From NCBI GenBank assembly GCA_036397455.1, contig DASWIX010000005.1, forward strand, positions 36,437 to 100,436: a DNA stretch of 64,000 nucleotides, read 5' to 3'. Of this stretch, positions 15,847-24,210 are shown piece by piece (the stretch's first letter is position 1; every line of letters starts with the position of its first letter). The translations under genes were made by a program, and so were the position numbers. This DNA comes from JADFNB01 sp036397455 (GTDB lineage Bacteria > Gemmatimonadota > Gemmatimonadetes > Gemmatimonadales > GWC2-71-9). The notes beneath the pieces are model-generated. The model ran no database searches and was not told the DNA's origin. It worked only from the letters and a program-made list of their open reading frames with translations.

Positions 15847-16383
15847 ATGGCGTTGCGCCCCCTGCACCTCCTCGGGTCACCGATGCTGCGCACGCGAGCC
15901 GCCGAGATTGGCACGGTCACCGATGCGGTGCGGCGCCTGGTGGACGACCTGTTCGACACCATGCGCGCGGCACAGGGCATCGGCCTCGCTGCGAATCAGG
16001 TCGGCGCCACCGAGCGGGTCGCCGTAGTCGATTCGGGGGAGGGCGAGCCGATCGTCCTGATCAACCCGGTGATCGTTGAACGGGAGGGGACTGAACGCGC
16101 CGAGGAGGGGTGTCTGTCGATCCCTGACCTCTACGGGGACGTCGACCGGGCGACCAAGATCGTGGTCGAAACGACGACGCCGGACGGTGGGCGGATCACC
16201 GTGCCCGCCAACGCGCTGACCGCGCGTGCCGTGCAACACGAGATCGATCATCTCGACGGCATCCTGTTCATCGACCACCTGAGCCTGCTGCGGCGGCGGA
16301 TGCTGCTGAAGAAGTGGCGCAAGGCGCGCGCGGGTGAGCACGGGTACCTGAAGGAGGTTGCGCCCCCGGGGGCGGAGGTCTGA
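15847..16383 (+). CDS. def: Peptide deformylase
   Basis: Removes the N-formyl group from nascent proteins. The 178-residue protein has all three catalytic motifs: GIGLAANQVG, EEGCLSIP (metal-binding Cys) and QHEIDHLDG (two metal-binding His and the catalytic Glu). The ATG at 15847 lies 2 nt after yajC. The next gene, fmt, adds the formyl group that Def later removes; def-fmt is a conserved pair. Confidence 0.96.
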   Translation: MALRPLHLLGSPMLRTRAAEIGTVTDAVRRLVDDLFDTMRAAQGIGLAANQVGATERVAVVDSGEGEPIVLINPVIVEREGTERAEEGCLSIPDLYGDVDRATKIVVETTTPDGGRITVPANALTARAVQHEIDHLDGILFIDHLSLLRRRMLLKKWRKARAGEHGYLKEVAPPGAEV

Positions 16384-16385
16384 CG

Positions 16386-17318
16386 ATGCGTCTGGCATTC
16401 TTCGGGACACCGGAGTTTGCGGTCCCGTCGCTCCGAGCCCTGCTCGGCGAGGGATTCGAGGTCGTGGGCGTGGTCACGCAACCCGACCGTCCCAAGGGCC
16501 GGTCACGCACGACCCTCCACCCGCCGCCCGTGAAGCACGTCGCGATCGCCGAAGGACTCGACGTCTTTCAGCCCGCCAGCCCCGACGACCCCGATTTCCT
16601 CACGGCCTTCCGGTCCCTGGAGCCCGACCTCGGGATCGTGGTCGCCTACGGGCACATTTTCAGGCCCGCGCTGCTCGCCATGCCCCGGCGCGGGATGATC
16701 AATGTGCACGCCTCGCTGCTGCCCGCGTTGCGCGGCGCCGCACCCATCCGACACGCCATTATGCAGGGAATCGAGGAGACCGGCGTCTCGATCATGCAAC
16801 TCGACGAGGGAATGGATACGGGTCCCGTCCTCCACCGAGTCGCCACCCCGATTGCGCCGGACGAGACGGCGGGAGAACTGGAGGAACGGCTGGCCGAATT
16901 CGGCGCGTTGGCGCTCGTGGAGACACTTGCCCTGATGAGCGCCGACGCGATCAGCCCGGAAACCCAGGACGCCGCCAAGGCAACCTACGCTCCAAAGATC
17001 ACGCAGGAGCTGGCGCGCATCCGGTGGGAGGAACCCTCACACCGGATCGCGCGTCTCGTGCGGGCACTCGACCCGCACCCGGGAGGGTGGTCGGCATTGC
17101 ACACCCAACGCGTCAAACTGTTCGGGCCGCGCCGCGCCGATCGGCCGCCTCCGAGTGCCCGGCCGGGCGAGATCACGGCGACCGATCCCGCGTTGGTGAT
17201 CGCAACCGGCGACGGTGCCCTGCAATTCGTGGATGTCCAGCCGGCCGGCAAGCCGCGCATGGGCGCCGGTGATTGGGTGCGCGGGCGTGGGGCGAGCACC
17301 GGTATGCGATTCGCGTGA
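16386..17318 (+). CDS. fmt: Methionyl-tRNA formyltransferase
   Basis: Formylates initiator Met-tRNA using 10-formyl-tetrahydrofolate. The 310-residue protein starts with the Rossmann-like MRLAFFGTPEFAVPSL. The catalytic region is NVHASLLPALRGAAPI with Asn-x-His, plus the conserved Asp in QLDEGMDTGPVL. The C-terminal OB-fold domain includes a Gly-rich close. It begins 2 nt after def and overlaps thiE by 4 nt. Confidence 0.96.
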   Translation: MRLAFFGTPEFAVPSLRALLGEGFEVVGVVTQPDRPKGRSRTTLHPPPVKHVAIAEGLDVFQPASPDDPDFLTAFRSLEPDLGIVVAYGHIFRPALLAMPRRGMINVHASLLPALRGAAPIRHAIMQGIEETGVSIMQLDEGMDTGPVLHRVATPIAPDETAGELEERLAEFGALALVETLALMSADAISPETQDAAKATYAPKITQELARIRWEEPSHRIARLVRALDPHPGGWSALHTQRVKLFGPRRADRPPPSARPGEITATDPALVIATGDGALQFVDVQPAGKPRMGAGDWVRGRGASTGMRFA

Positions 17319-17917
17319 CGCCTCCTGTTCCCACGCTCCACGCCATCACCGACGACCGCGTCCTTCGTTCCCCGTGGTTCTTCGACGTGGCGCGTGCACT
17401 GTCCATCGGTGCCGCGGTGGCGGTCCATCTGCGCGGCCGGATTTCGGCCCGCGAAATGATCGCGGTCGCCGATCGCCTGCGCCCGCTGCTGGGCGAGGCA
17501 AAACTGTTCATCAACGATCGGGTCGACATCGCCCGCCTCGTTCACGCCGACGGCGTGCATCTCCCAGCCGGGGGATTGCCTACCGCGGCCGCGCGACGCC
17601 TGCTCCCCGAGACCACGTTGATCGGTCGGTCGGCGCATTCCGTCGAAGAGACCCGTGACGCGTTGCGCGACGGAGCGGATTACTGCTTCCTGGGTCCGAT
17701 CTTCGCCACCGCGTCTCATGCGGATCGCGCGGCAGTGGGCATCGCAGGGATCCGGGCAGTGGGCCGAGGCCCGGTCGTCGGGATTGGAGGCATCACACCC
17801 GAGCTGGCGTCCGCGTGCCGCGCCGCCGGGGCGACCGGCGTGGCCGCGATCACCGCGCTGTGGGACGCCGCCGATCCGGGTGCGGCCGCCGAGCGGTTCC
17901 TGCTATCTTTCGTATGA
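17315..17917 (+). CDS. thiE: Thiamine phosphate synthase (ThiE/TenI family)
   Basis: A 200-residue TIM-barrel enzyme that joins HMP-PP and thiazole phosphate to thiamine monophosphate. Seen are LHAITDDR at the start, FINDRVDIA, ADGVHLPAG, GRSAHSVEE, YCFLGPIFATASH and the phosphate loop VVGIGGIT. The GTG at 17315, overlapping the fmt stop, is preferred over an upstream start at 17273. Some members of this family are TenI thiazole tautomerases; the next genes thiS and thiG make either thiamine role plausible. Confidence 0.85.
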   Translation: MTPPVPTLHAITDDRVLRSPWFFDVARALSIGAAVAVHLRGRISAREMIAVADRLRPLLGEAKLFINDRVDIARLVHADGVHLPAGGLPTAAARRLLPETTLIGRSAHSVEETRDALRDGADYCFLGPIFATASHADRAAVGIAGIRAVGRGPVVGIGGITPELASACRAAGATGVAAITALWDAADPGAAAERFLLSFV

Positions 17918-18132
17918 TGTCGTCGCCACACGTTCAGGTCGTCATCAACGGCAAACCGACACAGCTTCCCGCCCACGGATCGCTGCTCGACCTGCTCGCG
18001 CGCTTCGACCTCGACCCAGGGGCGGTCGTGGTCGAGCACAACCGGACCATCGTCCGGCGCCCGAAGCTGGCTGGGACGACCGTACATGACGGCGACCAGG
18101 TGGAACTCGTGCATTTCGTTGGGGGAGGATAG
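17914..18132 (+). CDS. thiS: Sulfur carrier protein ThiS
   Basis: A 72-residue ubiquitin-like protein beginning MMSSPHVQVVINGKPTQLP and ending in the required Gly-Gly tail (LVHFVGGG), whose terminal glycine is thiocarboxylated to donate sulfur for thiazole. The ATG 17914 overlaps the thiE stop. ThiG follows after 1 nt. No adenylating partner (ThiF or MoeB-like) is encoded in the window. Confidence 0.93.
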   Translation: MMSSPHVQVVINGKPTQLPAHGSLLDLLARFDLDPGAVVVEHNRTIVRRPKLAGTTVHDGDQVELVHFVGGG

Positions 18133-18133
18133 T

Positions 18134-18931
18134 GTGACCACCGCCCTCTCGCAGACCGAGGCGCTTGCCATCGGGGACCGTACGTTCCGGTCGCGGTTGT
18201 TCGTGGGGACGGGGAAGTACGCGGACAACCCGATCATGACCCGGGCACTGGACGCCTCGGGAGCCGAGGTCGTGACCGTCGCGGTGCGGCGGGTCGATCT
18301 CGATCGGTCCCACGACGAGAGCATGCTGCACCACCTGGACCCCGAGCGGTTCTTCCTGCTTGCCAACACCGCCGGGTGCTACAGCGCCGATGAGGCGGTG
18401 CGGTACGCGCGACTTGGTCGCGAAGCCGGCTTCAACGACTTCGTCAAACTCGAAGTCATCGGCGATCAGCAAACGCTGCTGCCCGACGTCCAGGGACTGC
18501 TGGCCGCCACGGCCACCCTGGTGGCGGAGGGTTTCCGCGTGATGGCCTACACGAACGATGACCTCATCACGGCGCTCCGGCTCGAGGATGCCGGGGCGGT
18601 GGCCGTCATGCCGCTCGCCTCGCCGATCGGAAGCGGGCTCGGCCTGCTGAATCCCTACGCGATCCGCACGATCAAGAGCCGGCTCTCGGTCCCGGTGGTC
18701 GTCGACGCCGGCGTGGGGACGGCATCGGATGCATGCGTCACGATGGAACAAGGTGTTGACGGCATCCTGATGAACACGGCCATCGCCGAAGCCGCCAACC
18801 CCGTTGAGATGGCGGCGGCGATGCGAATGGCCGTCGAGGCCGGTCGTCGGGCCTATCTCGCGGGCCGCATGCCGCGCCGCGAGGTCGCGGTACCGTCGAC
18901 GCCCATGCATGGGATGCTCGACTCGCGGTGA
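18134..18931 (+). CDS. thiG: Thiazole synthase ThiG
   Basis: Forms the thiamine thiazole ring from DXP, ThiS-thiocarboxylate and dehydroglycine. The 265-residue protein has the Schiff-base lysine Lys105 in NDFVKLEVIGD, the phosphate-binding PLASPIGSGLGL and VVVDAGVGTASDA segments, and the usual SSPxxGM-like end (PSTPMHGM). The start is GTG 18134 behind a GGAGG overlapping the end of thiS. ThiH or ThiO, which supplies dehydroglycine, is not in the window. Confidence 0.95.
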   Translation: MTTALSQTEALAIGDRTFRSRLFVGTGKYADNPIMTRALDASGAEVVTVAVRRVDLDRSHDESMLHHLDPERFFLLANTAGCYSADEAVRYARLGREAGFNDFVKLEVIGDQQTLLPDVQGLLAATATLVAEGFRVMAYTNDDLITALRLEDAGAVAVMPLASPIGSGLGLLNPYAIRTIKSRLSVPVVVDAGVGTASDACVTMEQGVDGILMNTAIAEAANPVEMAAAMRMAVEAGRRAYLAGRMPRREVAVPSTPMHGMLDSR

Positions 18932-20226
18932 GCGGAACCACCCCCGTGGAACGGACAGGCACGCTGAAGGCGGGGGAACCGGCGCGGCAGGCAGCGTTCG
19001 AGATTCTGCGCGCGGTACGCGCTGGCGCACCGTTCGACGCCGCGCTGGCGGCGGCGACGGGTTTGAACGATCCCGATCGACGGCTTGCCCACGAGATCGC
19101 GGCGGGCGTGCTGCGGTCCCGTACCCAACTGGACGGACACCTGGCTGCTCGCGCGCGGCACGGATGGCCGGGCGTGGCAGCGGACGTCAAGGACATTCTC
19201 CGCATCGGCGCGTATCAATTGCTCAACCTGCACCGCGTGCCGGCGCACGCCGCGGTCACGACCGCCGTTGACCTGGCGAAGCGCGAGGTCGGACCGAAGC
19301 CCGCCGGGTTCGTCAACGCGCTCCTGCGCGGGGTGGCCGCCGATCGACCGGTCTCGTCGCCCACAGCCGACGCGGATGACGCGACGTCGCTCGCCGCGAA
19401 GTACTCACACCCCGCGTGGCTCGTCGCCCGATGGCTGGAGCGGCACGGCGCGCAACGCACCCGGGACCTGCTGGAGCACAACAACACCCGGCCGGCCATG
19501 CATCTGCAGCCGGCACGATGGACTGCCGGGCGACTCCGCGAAGCGCTGCAGGCCGGAGGCTGTTCGTTCCGCGAGGTGCCACGCGAGGGTGGATTCGCGG
19601 TACGCGGCGGTCGGGTCGCCGATCTCCCCGGATACGCGGAGGGAGGATTCGTGATCCAGGACCCGGCGCAGGTCTGGGCGCTCGCCCATGCCGCGGTGCC
19701 CGATGACAGGCTGGTGTGGGATGCCTGCGCCGCACCCGGCGGGAAGACCGTTTCGCTCGCGCAGCGATGTCGGGTGATCGCCTCCGACGTGTCCCGCCAG
19801 CGGCTGCAACGGCTCCTCGAGAACACGCGCCGCGCCGCGCCGGCGGCCCTTGTCCTGCTGGCCGACGCGCGACACCCGCCCTTGCCCGAAGCGAGTGTGG
19901 ACGTCGTGCTGCTCGACGCGCCGTGCAGCGCGACCGGCACCTTCGCCAAGCATCCGGACGCCCGTTGGCGGATCGAGCCGTCGGATATCGACCGCCTCGC
20001 GCTGCAGCAGGCACGTCTGCTCGGGGCGGTGGCGACGACCGTGCGGCCGGGCGGGCATCTGATCTACATGACCTGCTCGCTGGAGCCGGAGGAAAACGAG
20101 GAGCGGATCGAGGCGTTCCTCGATCGCCACACCAGCTTCGAACGCGACGGCGCCGACCTGCACGTCTTTCCCCCGGACACCGGCAGCGACGGCGCGTTCG
20201 CCGCCCGGTTGCGGCGGAACCGATGA
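18928..20226 (+). CDS. rsmB: 16S rRNA (cytosine-C5)-methyltransferase RsmB
   Basis: A 432-residue SAM-dependent enzyme that methylates C967 of 16S rRNA. The N-terminal NusB-like RNA-binding domain (ARQAAFEILRAVRAG to FVNALLRGV) precedes a Rossmann methyltransferase domain with DACAAPGGKT, DAPCSATGTF (acceptor-releasing Cys) and the catalytic Cys in YMTCSLEPEENE. The GTG start overlaps the thiG stop. The downstream neighbours PASTA protein and rpe recall the widespread rsmB-stp-prkC-rsgA-rpe order. Confidence 0.94.
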   Translation: MSGTTPVERTGTLKAGEPARQAAFEILRAVRAGAPFDAALAAATGLNDPDRRLAHEIAAGVLRSRTQLDGHLAARARHGWPGVAADVKDILRIGAYQLLNLHRVPAHAAVTTAVDLAKREVGPKPAGFVNALLRGVAADRPVSSPTADADDATSLAAKYSHPAWLVARWLERHGAQRTRDLLEHNNTRPAMHLQPARWTAGRLREALQAGGCSFREVPREGGFAVRGGRVADLPGYAEGGFVIQDPAQVWALAHAAVPDDRLVWDACAAPGGKTVSLAQRCRVIASDVSRQRLQRLLENTRRAAPAALVLLADARHPPLPEASVDVVLLDAPCSATGTFAKHPDARWRIEPSDIDRLALQQARLLGAVATTVRPGGHLIYMTCSLEPEENEERIEAFLDRHTSFERDGADLHVFPPDTGSDGAFAARLRRNR

Positions 20227-21035
20227 GGATCCGGCGGCGCTTCTCCACGGGCGGCGGGCCTTCGCGGCTCGGCGCCGCGCTGCGCGGCCTGATCGGCCGG
20301 ATTCAGCTGCCGCGGGGACGGTCCTTTGCGTGGCTGGCGGGCGCCACGTTCGCCGGTACCCTCATCGCGGGCTACCTTGTCGCCGCGCTCTGGTTGTTCC
20401 CGGCGCCGATTTTCGCTTCGAGCCGGCCCATTCCGTCCGTCATTGGCCTGCCGGCGGAAGCCGCGCACAATCAGCTGTCTGCGCTGCAGCTGGTTCCGGT
20501 CGACCGGGACCGCGTGACCCACCCGACGATCGCGAACGGCGCCGTCGTGTGGCAGGACCCACCGGCCGGCGTGGTGGCTCCGGAGGGGTCGCACGTGCGG
20601 CTGACGATCAGCGCCGGAGCGCAACTGGTTCCGGTTCCCGATGTGGCGGGCTACGATTCCGCTGACGCGCGGCTGCTGATCGAGGCATCGGGGCTCGTGA
20701 TCGGCGGTATCGTATCGGCGCAGGCGCCGACGCCGGCGAGCGTGGTGGTCAATACGCGCCCACCGGCGGGGGCGACGCTCCCACCAGGCGCATCCGTCAC
20801 CGTGGTGGTGAGCGTCGGCGCGGCAACGATCCGCGTCCCGTATCTGATCGGACTGACGCTCGATGAGGTGCGCGCCGCACTCGATAGTGCCGGCCTCACC
20901 CTCGGCACGAACTACGCGCGCAGCAACGCGACGGTCGAGGAAGGACAGGTCTTCTTCCAACGCCCGGAAGCCGGAACCCTCAGCGCCCCGGGGACGTCCG
21001 TCAGCGTTATACTCGCATCCGGAAACGACCCATGA
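20223..21035 (+). CDS. Membrane-anchored three-PASTA-domain protein
   Basis: ATG 20223 overlaps the rsmB stop and gives a 270-residue protein. It has a basic N-terminus, one transmembrane helix at about 37-59 (FAWLAGATFAGTLIAGYLVAALWLF) and three periplasmic PASTA repeats at about 68-135, 137-203 and 205-268 (VPDVAGYDSADARLLIEASG, VPYLIGLTLDEVRAALDSAG). PASTA domains bind peptidoglycan fragments or mediate envelope contacts. It occupies the position of the PASTA kinase PrkC between rsmB and rpe in many genomes, yet has no kinase domain. Frames longer than this run antisense-like through rsmB and are not real. Confidence 0.85.
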   Translation: MRIRRRFSTGGGPSRLGAALRGLIGRIQLPRGRSFAWLAGATFAGTLIAGYLVAALWLFPAPIFASSRPIPSVIGLPAEAAHNQLSALQLVPVDRDRVTHPTIANGAVVWQDPPAGVVAPEGSHVRLTISAGAQLVPVPDVAGYDSADARLLIEASGLVIGGIVSAQAPTPASVVVNTRPPAGATLPPGASVTVVVSVGAATIRVPYLIGLTLDEVRAALDSAGLTLGTNYARSNATVEEGQVFFQRPEAGTLSAPGTSVSVILASGNDP

Positions 21036-21697
21036 CCGTGCAGATCGCCCCGTCGCTCCTGAGTGCCGACATTGGCCATCTGGCCGACGACATCGCGGTC
21101 GCGGTGGAGGGCGGCGCCGACATGATTCACATCGACGTCATGGACGGCCGCTTCGTGCCGAACCTCACCTTCGGGGCCAACGTGGTCGGGGCCGCGCGTC
21201 GCGCGACCGATCTCCCGTTGGACGTCCACCTGATGGTGGTGGAACCCGAGCGGTACATCGAGGCGTTTGCTGAGGCGGGAGCGACGACCTTCACCTTTCA
21301 CCCGGAGGCCACCACCCACGTGCAACGGCAGCTTGACCTGGTGCGAGAGGCCGGGATGCGGCCGGGCCTGGCGCTGAATCCGGGAACGCCGTTGGCGTTT
21401 GCGGAGGAGGTCATCGACGACCTGGCGTTGCTGCTCGTCATGACCGTGAATCCCGGCTACGGCGCGCAACGGTATCTGCCGGCGTCGAACGGGAAGATCG
21501 CACGTGCCCGCGCGCTGTTGAACGCGACCAACAGCGCCATACGCCTGGAAGTGGACGGGGGCATCTCCGTCGACACCATTGGCCGGGCGTACGCGGCGGG
21601 GGCCGATACCTTCGTCGCCGGCACGGCGGTCTACGGTTCGGCAAACCCACGGGAAGCCATTCGCGAACTTCGACGCCGCTGCGCGGTATCGGTATAG
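21032..21697 (+). CDS. rpe: Ribulose-phosphate 3-epimerase
   Basis: A 221-residue TIM barrel that interconverts ribulose-5-phosphate and xylulose-5-phosphate. Metal-binding and catalytic segments are visible: IAPSLLSAD, HIDVMDGRFVPN, LDVHLMVVEPE, VMTVNPGYGAQ and LEVDGGIS. It overlaps the PASTA gene by 4 nt. Confidence 0.96.
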   Translation: MTVQIAPSLLSADIGHLADDIAVAVEGGADMIHIDVMDGRFVPNLTFGANVVGAARRATDLPLDVHLMVVEPERYIEAFAEAGATTFTFHPEATTHVQRQLDLVREAGMRPGLALNPGTPLAFAEEVIDDLALLLVMTVNPGYGAQRYLPASNGKIARARALLNATNSAIRLEVDGGISVDTIGRAYAAGADTFVAGTAVYGSANPREAIRELRRRCAVSV

Positions 21698-21699
21698 CC

Positions 21700-22236
21700 A
21701 TGACAAACAAAGCACAGTGGATCGCCGTTGGCGTCATCCTGGCCACCCTCACGTTCGCCCTGCTGGCCGCGGTCGCCCTCTCGCCGGAGATGCGTCGCGT
21801 GGATCCCGGATCCGAGGCGCCGGAGTTCCTCGCCATCGATATCGCGAGCGGCGACACCGTGAATTTCGCCGATCTCAAGGGCGAAGTCGTGCTGCTGAAC
21901 ATCTGGGCAACCTGGTGCGCCCCGTGCGAAGCTGAGATGCCGTCGCTGCAGCGACTGCACGAGGAAATGGCCGCCGAAGGACTGCGGATCGTGGCCGTCA
22001 GTGTCGACGTCGGCGATACGCCGAAGGTCGTCGACTGGATCAACGAGCGTCGATTGACGTTCACGGTCCTGCACGACCGGACCGGGCGGATCGAGCAAGT
22101 CTATCAGGCAACCGGCGTGCCGGAGACGTTCGTTATCGATCGTCGCGGGGTGATCGTGAAGAAGCTGATTGGGCCGACCGAATGGGATCACCCGACCCAG
22201 AAGGCGCTCTTCCGGAGGCTGCTTGCCGGCGAGTAG
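21700..22236 (+). CDS. TlpA/ResA-like membrane-anchored thioredoxin
   Basis: A 178-residue protein with an N-terminal signal-anchor (WIAVGVILATLTFALLAAVAL) and a periplasmic thioredoxin fold carrying Trp72-Cys73-Ala-Pro-Cys76. The cis-Pro segment is GVPETFVID. Such proteins reduce disulfides, often for cytochrome c maturation or envelope redox balance. The particular substrate cannot be assigned. It begins 2 nt after rpe. Confidence 0.9.
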   Translation: MTNKAQWIAVGVILATLTFALLAAVALSPEMRRVDPGSEAPEFLAIDIASGDTVNFADLKGEVVLLNIWATWCAPCEAEMPSLQRLHEEMAAEGLRIVAVSVDVGDTPKVVDWINERRLTFTVLHDRTGRIEQVYQATGVPETFVIDRRGVIVKKLIGPTEWDHPTQKALFRRLLAGE

Positions 22237-23170
22237 CCCCATCGCGACGCGTCTTCGGACGCTCGTCACGACGAACTGGCCCATCAAAGTCACGGCGCTG
22301 GTGCTCTCCGCCGTGCTGTGGGCCGCCGTCGCCGCCCGCGAGCCCACAACGCAACGGGTCCCCGTCGACATCGTGGTGCAGCCGCCGCCGGGGCGCACGG
22401 TCATTGGACCCATCCCCCAGGTGCAGGCGATGTACGCCGGCACGACCCGGGAGCTGCTCAAGCTGTTCAGTTCACCCCCGGTGGCCCGCAAGGTCATCCC
22501 CGACACCCTGACCGGGACGGAGTACACCATCGAGTTGAGCACCGAGGACCTGGCCATCGCCGGCAACATTGCGGCACGACCCCAGGAGATCCAACCGCGA
22601 CGCATCGTGATTGCGCTCGACAAGGTGACACGCCGAACCGTGCCGGTCCGGCCCCGCATTACCGTGATACCCGATTCGGGCTACACGCTTACGGGGGGCG
22701 TCGCCGTCGCGCCAAGCACCGTCACGATCAGGGGACCCGAGAACATCGTCCGGACGATCGGCTCGGTGCCGACGATGCCCATGCGACTGACCGGAGTGAC
22801 CACATCGGTCCGTCGGACCGTTCCGCTCGATACCGATGCGCTCGGAGTGGCGCGGGTATCGCCGACGGAAGTGGAGGTGTCGGCGAACGTCGCATTCATC
22901 TCGGAACGCGTCCTCATGGGCGTCCCCGTGCTCGTCGTAGGCGATCGCGCCGCGGACTGGGTGGTGGCACCGCTGGCGGTCATCGTCACGATTCGCGGGT
23001 CCGGACCGCGTCTCGTCCGGTTCACCCGCGATTCGGTGAGCGTACTCGCCGTCCCGACTCCCGGCGTCGAGGGCGCGGACACCGTCGTCGTACAGGTTGC
23101 GGCACCCGCGGGGATCACGGCCGTCGCCACACCAGACACCGTCGTTCTCACGAAGCGCATCGGTGGCTGA
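22223..23170 (+). CDS. YbbR-domain membrane-anchored protein
   Basis: The likely start is TTG 22223, placed just after GGAGG at 22213-22217 inside the end of the thioredoxin gene. It gives 315 residues: a single N-terminal membrane helix (PIKVTALVLSAVLWAAVAA) and several YbbR repeats outside the membrane (TVTIRGPENIVRTIGSVPT, VEVSANVAFISER). In Firmicutes the YbbR protein CdaR regulates the diadenylate cyclase CdaA; no cyclase gene is in this window. A longer form from ATG 22169 would overlap tlpA by 68 nt and add a non-membrane leader. Confidence 0.75.
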   Translation: MPASSPIATRLRTLVTTNWPIKVTALVLSAVLWAAVAAREPTTQRVPVDIVVQPPPGRTVIGPIPQVQAMYAGTTRELLKLFSSPPVARKVIPDTLTGTEYTIELSTEDLAIAGNIAARPQEIQPRRIVIALDKVTRRTVPVRPRITVIPDSGYTLTGGVAVAPSTVTIRGPENIVRTIGSVPTMPMRLTGVTTSVRRTVPLDTDALGVARVSPTEVEVSANVAFISERVLMGVPVLVVGDRAADWVVAPLAVIVTIRGSGPRLVRFTRDSVSVLAVPTPGVEGADTVVVQVAAPAGITAVATPDTVVLTKRIGG

Positions 23171-24203
23171 CGTCGTTCTCGGTATCGAGACGTCCTGCGA
23201 CGAAACGTCGGCGGCCATCCTCGTCGGTGAAACCGATCACCCACGCCTCGCCAGCCTCGTCATCCTGACCCAGGATATTCACCGGGTCTTCGGCGGCGTC
23301 GTACCCGAATTGGCCAGCCGGGCCCATCTGCGCGCGATCGACCCGGTGATTCAGTCCGCCGTCAGCGAGGCGGGCACGACGTTCGGGGCGATCGATGCCA
23401 TCGCCGTCACGGCGGGACCCGGCCTCGTCGGAGCGCTGCTCGTCGGGGTCAGCTTTGCGAAGGGTCTCGGGATGGCACTCAATCGACCCGTGCTGGGTGT
23501 CCACCATCTGGAAGGTCACCTCTTCGCGCCGACGCTCGAACAGGACGTCCAGCCGCCGTTCGTCGCACTCCTCGTGTCCGGCGGGCATACGGCGTTACTC
23601 GATGTCCCGGAGTGGGGTACGTACCGCCTGCTGGGCCAGACCCGCGACGACGCCGCCGGCGAGGCCTTTGACAAAGTCGCCACGCTGCTCGGTTTGGCGT
23701 ATCCCGGCGGGCCGGCAATCGAGGCACTGGCCCAGCGGGGCACGGATCGGTTTGCTTTTCCGAGACCGATGCTGGGTGATGGACTTGACCTGTCGTTCAG
23801 CGGTCTCAAGACGGCGGTCCGTCACGCCGTGAAAGCATCGGCCGACCTCGATGCCGACCGGGCCGATCTCGCCGCGTCGTTCCAGGCGGCGGTGGTCGAC
23901 GTCCTTACCGCCAAGGCGGTGGCGGCACTCGACTGCACCGGCCGCGACACGGTCGTCCTCGGCGGCGGTGTCGCGTGCAATGCATTGCTTACGCGTTGCA
24001 TGATCGACACGCTCGGGGACCGGGCGCGCGTCGTCACGGCGAGCCCTCGGCTCAATGTCGATAACGCCGGCATGATCGCGCGCGCCGGCTGGTTCCATCT
24101 CCGGCGCGGCGCCACGCCGGACCCGAACCTCGACGCGGATCCGTCTCTCCCCTGGCCGGGGTTGGTGCGCGATCACTCTCCCACGACCCCAGCGAGGCAT
24201 TGA
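23163..24203 (+). CDS. tsaD: tRNA N6-threonylcarbamoyladenosine transferase TsaD
   Basis: TsaD carries out the last step of t6A modification at A37 of ANN-decoding tRNAs. The 346-residue protein begins with the ASKHA fold signature LGIETSCDETSAAI. It has the metal-binding His115/His119 pair in HHLEGHLFAP, plus VSGGHTAL, DDAAGEAFDKVA and VVLGGGVACN. GTG 23163 overlaps the ybbR stop by 8 nt. Confidence 0.96.
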   Translation: MADVVLGIETSCDETSAAILVGETDHPRLASLVILTQDIHRVFGGVVPELASRAHLRAIDPVIQSAVSEAGTTFGAIDAIAVTAGPGLVGALLVGVSFAKGLGMALNRPVLGVHHLEGHLFAPTLEQDVQPPFVALLVSGGHTALLDVPEWGTYRLLGQTRDDAAGEAFDKVATLLGLAYPGGPAIEALAQRGTDRFAFPRPMLGDGLDLSFSGLKTAVRHAVKASADLDADRADLAASFQAAVVDVLTAKAVAALDCTGRDTVVLGGGVACNALLTRCMIDTLGDRARVVTASPRLNVDNAGMIARAGWFHLRRGATPDPNLDADPSLPWPGLVRDHSPTTPARH

Positions 24204-24210
24204 CCCGCCT

